Assembly: GCA_035548515.1 (NCBI GenBank)
Contig: DASZSW010000001.1
Location: forward strand, 119,215-183,214
Source of the DNA: DASZQY01 sp035548515
GTDB taxonomy: Bacteria; Pseudomonadota; Alphaproteobacteria; Rhizobiales; Kaistiaceae
Direction: 5' to 3'
DNA: 64,000 nt
Position numbers and translations under genes: made by a program. Below the pieces are notes generated by a model. The model was not told the DNA's origin, did no database searches, and saw only the letters and a list, made by a program, of their open reading frames with translations. Of the stretch, positions 16,800-25,891 are shown piece after piece; within the stretch, counting starts at the first letter, position 1; each line of letters begins with the position of its first letter.

Positions 16800-17886
16800 G
16801 CGTGGCTCCCACGGTTGCGGCGTGTGGCGAGGACGCGCGGCGCACGAAACGGATGCGGTAGAAAATGAGTGTGTCTGTGATCAGCACCAGGAACATGAGC
16901 ACGCCCTGGAACACGCTCGCGAACTGCGACGAGACATGAAATTTGATCTGCACCGCCTGCCCGCCAACCAACGAGAGTGCCAGCACGAACGCCGCGGCGA
17001 TGATGCCCAGCGGATTCAGGCGGCCGAGGAAGGCGACGATGATCGCCGTGAAGCCGAAGCCCGGCGACACGGTGATCTTGAGCTGGCCGAGCGGACCCAT
17101 GACCTCGCAGATACCGGCCAGTCCCGCCAGCGCGCCGGAGATGAGGAACGCGATCATCGTCATGCGATCGCGGCTGAAGCCCGCGAACGCACCGGCGCGC
17201 GGCGCCTGGCCAAGTACGCGGATCTGAAAGCCGGTCAGCATGCTGCGCAGCATGAACCATGCGGCGATCGCGATCAGGATGGCCAGGTAGAAGTTGAGCC
17301 GGAGCCCGAAGATGGTGGGGAGGACCTGGTCGGGGCTGAAGATGCGGCTGTTGGGGAAGTTGTGGCCGTTCGGGTCGCGCCACGGCGAGCGCGCCACCCA
17401 ATCCAGCAGGTACTGGGCGATATAGACCAGCATCAGGCTGGTGAGAATCTCGTTCGTGCCGAAGCGCACCTTGAGCAGCGCCGGGATCGCGGCCCAGATC
17501 ATGCCGCCGAGGATGCCCAGCAGGATCATCGCGATGATGACGAGTGGCCCGCCGGCGGTCGGAAAATACACGGCGATGGCCGAGCCGAATATTGCGCCGA
17601 TCGCGAGCTGTCCCTCGGCGCCGATGTTCCAGGTGTTCGACAGGTAGCAGATGGCCAGGCCGACGGCGATGAGCAGCATCGGCGTCATCTTCACGATCAG
17701 GTCCTTGATCGACCAGAGCTGCGTCAGCGGCTGAACGAAGTAGGTGTAAAGCGCGTCGATCGGGTTCAGCCCGATCAGCGCGAAAATCACTCCACCGACG
17801 AGTATTGCCAGGCCGAGCGCGATCAGCGGCGAGGTGAGCGAGAGCAGCCGCGAGCGCTCCGGTCGGCGGATCAGTTCAATTGCCAT
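16786..17886 (-). CDS. ABC transporter permease, NupP-like
   Basis: This 366-residue permease is the first of the two-permease BMP-type importer. It has an N-terminal membrane anchor (LTSPLIALGLAILVGGVIFAL), the periplasmic-loop phrase GLNPIDALYTYFVQPL, the landmark NTWNIGAEGQLAIGAIFGSA, and a later PGFGFTAIIVAFLGRLNPLG block. About ten hydrophobic segments fit the family. It overlaps the 3' end of the ATPase gene by 11 bases and the next permease by 14, so all three are translated as a unit. Together with the double ATPase it should form the inner-membrane part of a purine or nucleoside importer (substrate inferred from operon). Confidence 0.9.
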   Translation of the reverse strand: MAIELIRRPERSRLLSLTSPLIALGLAILVGGVIFALIGLNPIDALYTYFVQPLTQLWSIKDLIVKMTPMLLIAVGLAICYLSNTWNIGAEGQLAIGAIFGSAIAVYFPTAGGPLVIIAMILLGILGGMIWAAIPALLKVRFGTNEILTSLMLVYIAQYLLDWVARSPWRDPNGHNFPNSRIFSPDQVLPTIFGLRLNFYLAILIAIAAWFMLRSMLTGFQIRVLGQAPRAGAFAGFSRDRMTMIAFLISGALAGLAGICEVMGPLGQLKITVSPGFGFTAIIVAFLGRLNPLGIIAAAFVLALSLVGGQAVQIKFHVSSQFASVFQGVLMFLVLITDTLIFYRIRFVRRASSPHAATVGATHGNG

Positions 17887-19459
17887 GCGCCTCCCCGTCG
17901 TGGTGCTGGTGCGAGCCGCCCATCAGTAGGCCAATTTCCTCGCGCGTGATGCCGCGCGCGTCGTGGGCCGGCGACAGATGCCCCTTCGAGATGACGGCGA
18001 TGCGATCGGAAATTTCGAGAATCTCATCGAGGTCCTGGCTGATGACCAGGACAGCCGAGCCGGAACGTGCGAGATCGATCAGGGCCTGGCGGATGGTCGC
18101 CGCAGCGCCCGCGTCGACGCCCCACGTCGGCTGGCAGACAACGAAGACGCCCGGCTTGCGGTCGAACTCGCGGCCGACGACGAACTTCTGGAGGTTGCCG
18201 CCGGAGAGCGAGCCGGCGTCGGGGTCGGGCGAACCCTTGCGCACGTCGAAGTCCCGTGTGACGCGAGCGACGATATCGCGGGCGCCGTTGAAGTTGACGA
18301 TCATTGACTTCACCAGGCCCTCGCCGGTGCCGTGGCGGGTGAGCACCACGTTCTGCGACAGCGGCATCCGCGGAACCGCGCCGTGCCCCAGACGCTCCTC
18401 CGGCACAAATGCCGCATTCAGCTTGCGGCGGACGTTGACGTGACGGCGTCCGACCGGCGTGCCGTCGATGACGATGGCGTCTGGCCGGTTGGCGGCGCGC
18501 TCGCCCGACAGCGCATCGAACAGCTCGTCCTGCCCGTTACCGGCAACTCCGGCAATCGAGACGATCTCGCCGCCTTTTACTGCAAGCACGATATCGTGCA
18601 GCCCGACGGCGAACTGATGCGGCTTTGGCAGCGACAGGCCCTGCACCTGCAACCGGATCGGCGCATTGCCCGCGACGGCGGGTGGCGCCGACAGGTGCCG
18701 CACCTCGGCGCCCACCATCATCGCGGCAAGCTTCGCGGCGGTCTCCTTCTGCGGATCGCATTCGGCCACCACCTTGCCGTGGCGGAGGATCGTGGCGTGG
18801 TGGCAAATGGCGCGCACTTCCTCGAGACGATGCGAGATGTAGAGGATCGACACGCCCTCCGACGATAGCCGCTTCAGCACGACGAACAGGTCATCAGCCT
18901 CCTGCGGCGTCAGCACCGACGTCGGCTCGTCCATGATGATCAGCTCGGGCTCCTGAAGCAGGCAGCGCACGATCTCGACGCGCTGGCGCTCGCCGACGGA
19001 AAGATCGGCGACGCTGGAGTCCGGATTGAGCGGCAGGCCGTAGTCGACCGAAACAGAGGCGATCTTCTTCTTGAGGTCGGCGAGGCTGGTGTCGCTGGAC
19101 AGCGCCAGGGCGATGTTCTCGGCCACCGTGAGCGCCTCGAACAGCGAGAAGTGCTGGAACACCATGCCGACGCCGAGCTTGCGGGCCGCCGCCGGGTTGG
19201 GAATGGTCACCGGCGCGCCCTTCCAGCGGATCTCACCCTCCGTCGGCTGAAGCGAGCCGTAGAGAATCTTCACCAGAGTCGATTTGCCGGCGCCGTTCTC
19301 ACCGAGCAACGCATGGATCTCGCCAGGCTTGATGCTGAAGTTGACGTGATCGTTGGCGCGCAGCGTCGCGAAGTCCTTGGTGATGCCGATCGCCTCCAGC
19401 GTCGGCTCGCCGGGCAGCCGGTTGAATGTCGTCGATGTCCCCGCCCCCGCCTCCGCCAT
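17876..19459 (-). CDS. ABC transporter ATP-binding protein, double-domain (NupO/sugar-type)
   Basis: This 527-residue cytoplasmic ATPase carries two fused ABC domains. Domain 1 has Walker A GENGAGKST, signature LSVGERQRVEIVRCL and Walker B LIIMDEPTSVLT. Domain 2 has a degenerate Walker A (GVAGNGQDELFDALSG), signature LSGGNLQKFVVGRE and VVCQPTWGVDAGA in the Walker B region. A weakened second site is normal for the ribose/nucleoside class, where only one site hydrolyses ATP well. A short His-rich tail ends the protein (GGSHQHHDGEAHGN). It starts one base after the xdhC stop and overlaps the next permease, tying import to xanthine oxidation in one transcript. Confidence 0.91.
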   Translation of the reverse strand: MAEAGAGTSTTFNRLPGEPTLEAIGITKDFATLRANDHVNFSIKPGEIHALLGENGAGKSTLVKILYGSLQPTEGEIRWKGAPVTIPNPAAARKLGVGMVFQHFSLFEALTVAENIALALSSDTSLADLKKKIASVSVDYGLPLNPDSSVADLSVGERQRVEIVRCLLQEPELIIMDEPTSVLTPQEADDLFVVLKRLSSEGVSILYISHRLEEVRAICHHATILRHGKVVAECDPQKETAAKLAAMMVGAEVRHLSAPPAVAGNAPIRLQVQGLSLPKPHQFAVGLHDIVLAVKGGEIVSIAGVAGNGQDELFDALSGERAANRPDAIVIDGTPVGRRHVNVRRKLNAAFVPEERLGHGAVPRMPLSQNVVLTRHGTGEGLVKSMIVNFNGARDIVARVTRDFDVRKGSPDPDAGSLSGGNLQKFVVGREFDRKPGVFVVCQPTWGVDAGAAATIRQALIDLARSGSAVLVISQDLDEILEISDRIAVISKGHLSPAHDARGITREEIGLLMGGSHQHHDGEAHGN

Positions 19460-20437
19460 CTATGCCCTTCCCATCATAGGCATCTCGCCGGCTTTCAGCG
19501 CCTCGTCGCGCTCCAGCAATTCAACCACGGTCGTTGCCGCGATCACGGCCGGGAGCTTCGAGTGTATCGCCAATGCTCCGATCGGACAGACCATCTCCGC
19601 GACCCGTGCGCGCGCGATGCCAGCCTCGGTAAGCTGCCGCGTGAAGCGGGCACGCTTGGTCTTGGAGCCGATCACGCCGACGTAGGGAAACCGCGTCGAT
19701 GCCAAGCCGACGGCGACGACCGCGAGGTCAAGCGGGTGGCTATGGGTCACCGCCAGCACGAACGTCCCGTCCGACGCCTTTGCCAGCACCTCGGCGGGGT
19801 CCTCGGCCTGCACGGTCGTGACGTTGGCGGGAACATACGCAGGGAAAGCATCGGGTCGCGGGTCAATCCATGTCACGCGAAATGGCAGCGGCGCCAGCGC
19901 CAGGACCAGTGCCCGCCCGACGTGCCCGGCGCCAAACAGATAGACCGGCCGGCGTTCGTCGCCGAAACCCTCGGTCAACACGCCGGCGGTGTATGCCGCC
20001 GCGCCCGGTGTCAGCGTCGGGTCGACGATCTCCCGCACGACGCCCTGGTCGGAGACGAGTCGGCCACGTGTGGTGATGTTGCCTGACGCCTCGCGCTCCG
20101 CCAGCGTGGCGATCTCGTCGCGGCGGTTGCGCTCGATCAGCTCCAGCACCAGCTCGACGTTGCCGCCGCAGCATTGCCCGAGTTCCGGCCCGAGCGCGAA
20201 GCCCCGCGTCTCGGCCTTTGGCGCGTTGGGGTTGGCGAGCGCAGCCTGCGCCATGGCGATCGCCTTCCATTCCAGCGTGCCGCCGCCGATGGTGCCGGTG
20301 AACGTGGCGTCGGGGTAGACGAGCATGCGCGCGCCGGCATCGCGCGGTGACGAGCCGCGCTTGGCGGCGATAGTGACCATTGCCAGGCGCCCGTGCCGGT
20401 CGATCCCGTCCAGCACCTGGCGCCAGGTGTTGGTCAT
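19460..20437 (-). CDS. xdhC: Xanthine dehydrogenase accessory protein XdhC
   Basis: XdhC binds molybdenum cofactor and inserts it, after sulfuration, into xanthine dehydrogenase. The 325-residue protein shows the N-terminal XdhC/CoxI domain (RGSSPRDAGARMLVYPD, TGTIGGGTLEW, LGPELGQCCGGNVEL with its Cys pair) and a C-terminal nucleotide-binding XdhC_C domain (VYLFGAGHVGRALVLAL, GVIGSKTKRARF). Length and motifs are normal. It overlaps xdhB by four bases, so it is made together with its client. It needs cofactor whose synthesis begins with MoaA, encoded at 55246-56265 in this window. Cytoplasmic; identification firm. Confidence 0.94.
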   Translation of the reverse strand: MTNTWRQVLDGIDRHGRLAMVTIAAKRGSSPRDAGARMLVYPDATFTGTIGGGTLEWKAIAMAQAALANPNAPKAETRGFALGPELGQCCGGNVELVLELIERNRRDEIATLAEREASGNITTRGRLVSDQGVVREIVDPTLTPGAAAYTAGVLTEGFGDERRPVYLFGAGHVGRALVLALAPLPFRVTWIDPRPDAFPAYVPANVTTVQAEDPAEVLAKASDGTFVLAVTHSHPLDLAVVAVGLASTRFPYVGVIGSKTKRARFTRQLTEAGIARARVAEMVCPIGALAIHSKLPAVIAATTVVELLERDEALKAGEMPMMGRA

Positions 20438-22797
20438 GCCTCGGTCCCCACGGTGCCGGCCGGCCGGATGGCGCGCATGATCGCCTCCGGCGTTGCCGGC
20501 GCATCGAGGCGCGGGAATACCGCGGGCTTCAGGCTGCAGATCGCGTCGTTGATCGCGCAGAACACGGACAACGGCAGCATCAGCGGCGGCTCACCCACCG
20601 CTTTGGAGCGATAGATCGCTTCCTCGCGGTTGCCGCCGGACTCGAACAACGCCACGCGGAAGTCGGCCGGCACATCGGACGAAGTCGGAATCTTGTAGGT
20701 CGATGGCGCGTGCGTGCGCAGCCGCCCCGCGGAGTCCCAGACCAGTTCCTCGGTCGTCAGCCATCCCATCCCCTGGACGAAGCCGCCCTCGATCTGGCCG
20801 ATGTCGACTGCCGGGTTCAGCGACTTGCCGACATCGTGCAGAATATCGACGCGGTTCACCCGCATCTCGCCGGTCATCGTGTCGACCACGACCTCGGAGC
20901 ACGAGGCGCCATAGGCGAAGTAGTAGAACGGGCGGCCGCTCACTTTCTCGCGGTCCCACGTGATCTTCGGCGTCTTGTAATAACCGGCGGCCGAAAGCTG
21001 GATGCGGTTGACGTACGCCGCCGAGGCAAGTTCGCCGAGCGTCATGGTCTGGTTGCCGACGAGCACGTTGCCGTCGGCGAAGTCGACCCGCTCGCGCGTG
21101 ACGTTCCATTTCTCCTCGATGAAGGCGTAGAGCCGGTCCTTGATCTGCCGGCACGCGTTCAGCGCGGCCTGCGCATTGAGGTCCGTGCCGGCCGAGGCTG
21201 CCGTCGGCGACGTGTTCGGAACCTTGGAGGTGTTGGTCGCGGTAATCTTCACCATGTCGAGCGGTACGCCGAATTCTTCGGCCACCACCTGCGCCACCTT
21301 GACGTAGAGCCCCTGCCCCATCTCGGTGCCGCCGTGGTTCAGGCTGATCGAGCCGTCGCGGTAGACGTGCACCAGCGCGCCGGCCTGGTTGAGATGGATG
21401 AGGGTGAACGAGATGCCGAACTTCACGGGCGTCAGCGCAATGCCCTTCTTCAGGATCGGGCTGGACGCGTTGAAGTCCGTAATCGCCTGCCGCCGCTCGC
21501 GATAGCTCGACGTCATCTCGAGGTCGGCGACCAGCTCGTGGAGGATATTGTCCTCCACCCGCATTCCGTACGGGGTGCGGTCGCGGCCGACGCCGCCATA
21601 GAAATTGGCCTTGCGCACATCCAGAGGATCGCGCCCCGTCACGTAGGCGATGTGGTCCATCATGCGCTCGGCGAACAGCATGCCTTGCGGGCCGCCGAAA
21701 CCGCGGAACGCGGTGTTGGAGACCGTGTTGGTGCGCATGCGCCGCGTCGTGATTTTGCAGGCGGGGTAATAATACGAGTTGTCGGCGTGGAACATGGTGC
21801 GGTCGACGACGCCTAGCGACAGGTCTTCGCTGTGGCCGCAGCGCGCCGAGAGCGTCACGTCGACGGCGCGCAGCGCACCATCGCGCGATACACCCGCCGC
21901 GTAATCGACGCGGAAATCGTGCCGCTTGCCGGTCATGATCATGTCGTCGTCGCGGTCGAGGCGCAGCTTGCACGGATGGCCCGTCTTCCATGCGGCGAGC
22001 GCCGCCAGGCCGGCCCACTGCGATGCCTGGCTCTCCTTGCCGCCGAAGCCACCGCCCATGCGCCTGATTTCGACCTCCACGGCGCTGTCGTGAAGACCAA
22101 GGACATGGGCGACGACGTGCTGCACCTCTGTCGGGTGCTGCGTCGAGGAGTGCACCATCATGTCGCCGTCCTCGCCGGGGATGGCGAGCGCGACCTGCCC
22201 CTCGAGATAGAAGTGCTCCTGCCCGCCGATGCGGAACTCGCCGGTGATCTGGCGGGGCGCGCGGCTCATCTCCTCGGCCGGCTCGCTGCGCTCGAACGTA
22301 TAGTCGGGCAGCACCTTGGCATCCGACACCAACGCATCGTCGACATCGATCAGCGGCATCGTGGGTGCCGTCGAGATGCGCGCCTTCTTCACGGCGCGCC
22401 GCGCCTGGTCGCGTGTGTCCGCCACGACCGCGAACAGCACCTGGCCGTAGAAGTTGATCTTGTCGGCGGCAATCAGCGGATCGTCACCGATGTCCTTGGG
22501 ACTGACGTCGTTCTTCCCCGGGATATCGGCAGCGGTCAGCACCGTCACCACGCCCGGCGAAGCTTTGGTCGCCTCTAGGTCGAGCGATGTCACGCGGCCC
22601 GCGGCAATCGGGGCGTACCCCACCGCCACGTGCAATGTGCCGACCGGCTCGAGGATATCGTCGATATACATCGCCGTGCCGGTGACGTGTTTCACCGCGC
22701 TGTCGTGCGCGTAGGGCTGGCGCACGATGGTGAAGCGCTCGGCGCCCACCTGCACGGGCGGCTGAGCGGGCGTCAGGCCGGTGGTATCAGCCGGCAT
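20434..22797 (-). CDS. xdhB: Xanthine dehydrogenase, molybdopterin-binding subunit
   Basis: This is the large catalytic subunit (787 residues) of the two-subunit bacterial xanthine dehydrogenase; it hydroxylates hypoxanthine and xanthine to urate at the Mo centre. ATG 22797 is chosen (AGAAGG just upstream); a TTG at 22824 is the longer option. Cofactor and active-site motifs are present: RMGGGFGGKESQ, RGFGGPQGMLFAERM, GGTEMGQGLYVKVAQ, and KAVGEPPLML with the catalytic Glu near the C-terminus. The substrate-pocket arginine region is NTAFRGFGG. It overlaps xdhA by 11 bases and xdhC by four. With xdhA it forms the cytoplasmic heterotetramer. Confidence 0.96.
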   Translation of the reverse strand: MPADTTGLTPAQPPVQVGAERFTIVRQPYAHDSAVKHVTGTAMYIDDILEPVGTLHVAVGYAPIAAGRVTSLDLEATKASPGVVTVLTAADIPGKNDVSPKDIGDDPLIAADKINFYGQVLFAVVADTRDQARRAVKKARISTAPTMPLIDVDDALVSDAKVLPDYTFERSEPAEEMSRAPRQITGEFRIGGQEHFYLEGQVALAIPGEDGDMMVHSSTQHPTEVQHVVAHVLGLHDSAVEVEIRRMGGGFGGKESQASQWAGLAALAAWKTGHPCKLRLDRDDDMIMTGKRHDFRVDYAAGVSRDGALRAVDVTLSARCGHSEDLSLGVVDRTMFHADNSYYYPACKITTRRMRTNTVSNTAFRGFGGPQGMLFAERMMDHIAYVTGRDPLDVRKANFYGGVGRDRTPYGMRVEDNILHELVADLEMTSSYRERRQAITDFNASSPILKKGIALTPVKFGISFTLIHLNQAGALVHVYRDGSISLNHGGTEMGQGLYVKVAQVVAEEFGVPLDMVKITATNTSKVPNTSPTAASAGTDLNAQAALNACRQIKDRLYAFIEEKWNVTRERVDFADGNVLVGNQTMTLGELASAAYVNRIQLSAAGYYKTPKITWDREKVSGRPFYYFAYGASCSEVVVDTMTGEMRVNRVDILHDVGKSLNPAVDIGQIEGGFVQGMGWLTTEELVWDSAGRLRTHAPSTYKIPTSSDVPADFRVALFESGGNREEAIYRSKAVGEPPLMLPLSVFCAINDAICSLKPAVFPRLDAPATPEAIMRAIRPAGTVGTEA

Positions 22798-24274
22798 GGG
22801 CTTCGGCCTTCTCGCGCTGGCCAACGATGCGCGTACGCGTCGTCGCGGTGCCTGCCGCCTCGATCAGTGCCTTGCCGAGCAGCGAGTGCGCGGTCTCGAT
22901 GCGGTAGCGGGCGCTGGCGCGATGATCGTCGAGCGGCTTGAAGTCGTCGCGGAGCGCCGCGAAGGCGCGGGCCCAGGCCTTGGAGTCGCGGAGCTGCTGG
23001 CCGGTGAGCGCGGCTTCCGCCGTTGCGGCGCGCTTCGGCACGCCTGCCATGCCGCCATACGCCAGCCGGCAGTCGGTGATGAGGCCATCCACGTTCACCG
23101 CAAAACGGAACGCGCCCATGACCGACGAGATGTCCTGGTCGAACCGCTTGGTGATCTTGTAGGCCCGGAAAATGTGGTTGGGGTCGAGATGCGGAACGGT
23201 GATCGCGGTGACCAGTTCGCCCGGCTCGCGCTTCTGCTTGCCGTACTCGATGTAGAATTCCTCGACCGGCATGGAGCGGACCTGGCGGCCCTTGCGCAGC
23301 TCCACCTTGGCGTCGAGCGCAATCAGCACCGGCGGCGTGTCGCCGATCGGCGAGCCGTTCGCGACATTGCCGCCCACAGTCCCGGACGCGCGCACCTGCT
23401 TGGAGCCGAGGCGGCGGAGCAACTCCGCGACGTCCGGATCGAGCTTTGCCAGATGCGCCTCGGCCTGCGCATAGGTTGCGCCGGCGCCGATGATCAGCTC
23501 GTGTCCGGTATCTTCGACGCTGTCGAAGCCCGCGACCTTGCCGACGTGGATCACCTTCGGGATGTCGCGGAGCTGCTTCGTGATCCACAGTCCGACGTCG
23601 GTGGCCCCCGCGACGATCACGGCATCAGGATGCTTCAGGTAAAGCGCCGCGAGCGAGTCCAGCGATGCGGGCGCGGCGAAGAAGGTTTCGTCGTCGCCGA
23701 CGTAGACGTCCTCCCCGTCCTGGAGGAACTGGAGCACGCCGGTCATGTCGCCTGCGCCCGTGCGGAAGCGATCCTTGCGGGGCTCAGCACAGGCGGCGAG
23801 CGCTGCGTCGACGATCGGCCGGTAGCCGGTGCAGCGGCAGAGATTGCCCGCGATGGCTGTATTGATCTCCTCGCGGCTCACGGGGCCGTCGGTGCCCTGA
23901 TAGAGCGAGAAGATCGACATGATGAACCCGGGCGTGCAGAAGCCACACTGGGAAGCGTGGTTCTCGACCATCGCCAGCTGGATCGGGTGCAGAGTGCCGC
24001 CCGCCTGCACGAGGTCCTCGACGGTGACCACCTCGGTGCCATCGACTTGCCCCAGCAACTGGATGCACGCGTTGATCGGCTCGTAGACCAGCTTGCCGCC
24101 GCGCAGCCGCCCGAGCGCGATCGTGCACGCGCCACAGTCGCCCTCTCCGCATCCTTCCTTGGTGCCCGTCGAGCCCTCGTTCTCGCGGAGATAGTCGAGC
24201 AGCATCATCGTCGGCGGTACGTCGACCAGCTCGACCAGTCGGCCGCGGCGAATGAAGCGGATTGTCGGACGCAT
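22787..24274 (-). CDS. xdhA: Xanthine dehydrogenase, FAD and iron-sulfur subunit
   Basis: This 495-residue small subunit carries electrons from the Mo centre to NAD+. The first 2Fe-2S cluster uses C42, C47, C50 (GCGEGDCGAC) and C70; the second uses C110, C113 (QCGFC) and C146, C148 (LCRC). The FAD domain follows (DAVIVAGATDVGLWITKQLRD, ASGTVGGNVANGSPIGDTPP), then the CO dehydrogenase flavoprotein C-terminal domain. The order matches bacterial XdhA exactly. The gene begins five bases after uraH and overlaps xdhB. Cytoplasmic. Identification firm. Confidence 0.96.
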   Translation of the reverse strand: MRPTIRFIRRGRLVELVDVPPTMMLLDYLRENEGSTGTKEGCGEGDCGACTIALGRLRGGKLVYEPINACIQLLGQVDGTEVVTVEDLVQAGGTLHPIQLAMVENHASQCGFCTPGFIMSIFSLYQGTDGPVSREEINTAIAGNLCRCTGYRPIVDAALAACAEPRKDRFRTGAGDMTGVLQFLQDGEDVYVGDDETFFAAPASLDSLAALYLKHPDAVIVAGATDVGLWITKQLRDIPKVIHVGKVAGFDSVEDTGHELIIGAGATYAQAEAHLAKLDPDVAELLRRLGSKQVRASGTVGGNVANGSPIGDTPPVLIALDAKVELRKGRQVRSMPVEEFYIEYGKQKREPGELVTAITVPHLDPNHIFRAYKITKRFDQDISSVMGAFRFAVNVDGLITDCRLAYGGMAGVPKRAATAEAALTGQQLRDSKAWARAFAALRDDFKPLDDHRASARYRIETAHSLLGKALIEAAGTATTRTRIVGQREKAEAHAG

Positions 24275-24279
24275 CGCGT

Positions 24280-24630
24280 TCAGCTGCCCCGGTAGGTCGA
24301 GTAGCCGTACGGCGAGAGCAGCAGCGGCACGTGATAGTGGTCAGCCGGCGCCGCGATGCCGAAGCGGATCGGCACCACGTCGAGGAACGCGGGGTCGGGG
24401 ACCTTGCTGCCCGATTTCCGCAGGTAGTCGCCGGCATGGAAGCGGAGCTCGTATACGCCCGCCGCAAACGCCTCGCCCTCGAGCAGCGGACGGTCGACGC
24501 GCCCGTCCGCATTGGTGGTGGCGACGGTGACGCGCTCGGCGCTCTGTCCGATGCGAAACAATTCGATGGTCACCCCCGCCGCCGGCTTGCCGGAAGCGGT
24601 GTCCAGAACATGCGTCGTCAGGCGTCCCAT
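24280..24630 (-). CDS. uraH: 5-hydroxyisourate hydrolase
   Basis: UraH (transthyretin-related protein) opens 5-hydroxyisourate to OHCU, the step between PuuD and UraD. The 116-residue protein begins at ATG 24630 (GAAGG four bases upstream) with the family start MGRLTTHVLDTASGKPA. It has the active-site His of that block, an Arg in the DRPLLEG/VPIRFG region, and ends with the diagnostic tetrapeptide YRGS in PLLLSPYGYSTYRGS. The longer frame upstream is rejected because the family starts at THVLD. It is the first gene of the 12-gene purine operon; the 191 bases before it should hold the promoter, but no convincing -35/-10 pair was found there. Confidence 0.95.
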   Translation of the reverse strand: MGRLTTHVLDTASGKPAAGVTIELFRIGQSAERVTVATTNADGRVDRPLLEGEAFAAGVYELRFHAGDYLRKSGSKVPDPAFLDVVPIRFGIAAPADHYHVPLLLSPYGYSTYRGS

Positions 24631-24821
24631 GCAGCCTTCATTTCCATGCGCGCGCGTCCCGCCGGTTCTCCTCGGCAGCGCCGCCGCGTCGCGCATTTCA
24701 GCAGAACCCAAGCAGCCACAATGGATTATGCCTATTTCCTGTTCAACGCTATTTTTCGGCACATACGGCCGCAGATTTGGGCACGGGCGCTGGGGATAAG
24801 TGGCGATACCTGGAGCCAAAC

Positions 24822-25793
24822 CTACGGCAGCAGCACCGTCGAGCCCGTCGTCCGCTTCCCCTCCAGCGCACGGTGCGCTTCGACCGCGTCCTTCAGTGGG
24901 AATGTCTGCCCGATGGTCACCTTCACGGTCCCGGCCGCGATGACCCCGAACAGAGCCTGGGCGGCCTCCTCCAGGTCAGCGCGCTTGGCGAAATAGTGCG
25001 CCGTCGTCGGCCGCGTAGCGAACAGTGAGCCCTTCTGCATCAGCAACAGTGGCGGAAAGGCCGGCACCGGGCCCGAGGCGTTGCCGAACGTGACCCACAT
25101 CCCCAGGGGCCGGATGCAATCCAGCGTCGCGGGGAATGTGTCGGCACCGACGGAGTCGTAGGCGACATCGACACCGACGCCGCCGGTGATCTCCTTGACG
25201 CGCGCGACGTAATCCTCGGTGCGATAGTTGAGCACGTGGTCGCAGCCGTTCGCCTTCGCGAGCGCCGCCTTATCGTCGCTCCCCACGGTCCCTATGACGG
25301 TAGCGCCCAGGGCCCTGGCCCACTGCACGCCGATCTGGCCAACGCCGCCGGCAGCAGCATGCCAGAGCAGCGTCGTGCCTCGTCCGACCTTGAAGGTACG
25401 GTGGAGCAGGTAATACGCGGTGACGCCCTTGAGGAATGCCGCGGCGGCGACCCGGTCGTCCACTCCGGCGGGAACGTGGGCGAGTTTCTCCGCCGGTATC
25501 GTCCGCCAATCGGCATACGCGCCGACAGCGCCCTGATATGCCACCCGGTCGCCGGGCTTCACCACGGTCACGCCCGGCCCGACCGCCTCGACGACGCCGA
25601 CGCCCTCGTTCCCCATGACCGCGGGCAGCGCCAGCTTGTAGAGACCGCTCCGCTGGTACGTGTCGATGAAGTTCAGCCCGATCGCGGTCTGGCGAAGAAG
25701 CGCTTCGCCCGGTCCGGGCGTGGGCCTCGGCACCTCGGCCAACTCCAGAACCTCGGGCCCGCCAATGCGGGAAATGCGAATGACATATGCCAT
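24822..25793 (-). CDS. qor: Quinone oxidoreductase (zeta-crystallin type, NADPH-dependent)
   Basis: This 323-residue medium-chain dehydrogenase/reductase of the quinone oxidoreductase type lacks zinc ligands. The N-terminal GroES-like domain has LRQTAIGLNFIDTYQRSGLY and MGNEGVGVVEAVGPGV. The Rossmann domain shows the nucleotide loop HAAAGGVGQIGVQWARALGA followed by VLNYRTEDYVARVKEI and VDVAYDSVGADTF. QOR reduces quinones or alkenals with NADPH in the cytoplasm. It lies upstream of uraH on the same strand but 191 bases away, so it is probably a separate transcription unit divergent from the SulP gene. Confidence 0.9.
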   Translation of the reverse strand: MAYVIRISRIGGPEVLELAEVPRPTPGPGEALLRQTAIGLNFIDTYQRSGLYKLALPAVMGNEGVGVVEAVGPGVTVVKPGDRVAYQGAVGAYADWRTIPAEKLAHVPAGVDDRVAAAAFLKGVTAYYLLHRTFKVGRGTTLLWHAAAGGVGQIGVQWARALGATVIGTVGSDDKAALAKANGCDHVLNYRTEDYVARVKEITGGVGVDVAYDSVGADTFPATLDCIRPLGMWVTFGNASGPVPAFPPLLLMQKGSLFATRPTTAHYFAKRADLEEAAQALFGVIAAGTVKVTIGQTFPLKDAVEAHRALEGKRTTGSTVLLP

Positions 25794-25891
25794 GGCGTCC
25801 GTGACTCTTCGCCGCTAACCATCTGCCGATCTTGCCAAATCACCGGCACCGCCGCATTCCTAGGCCTCTCTGTCCGCGGGCTGCAAGGCGC

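Noticed and set aside
16534..17949. Plus-strand open frame of about 471 codons across both ABC permeases
   Set aside because: It is antisense to two overlapping, well-conserved permeases, and its translation is compositionally biased.
24631..24821. Possible small gene or promoter in the 191-base gap before uraH
   Set aside because: The short frame from the ATG at 24721 is a shadow with no ribosome site, and no convincing -35/-10 pair on the minus strand could be defined.
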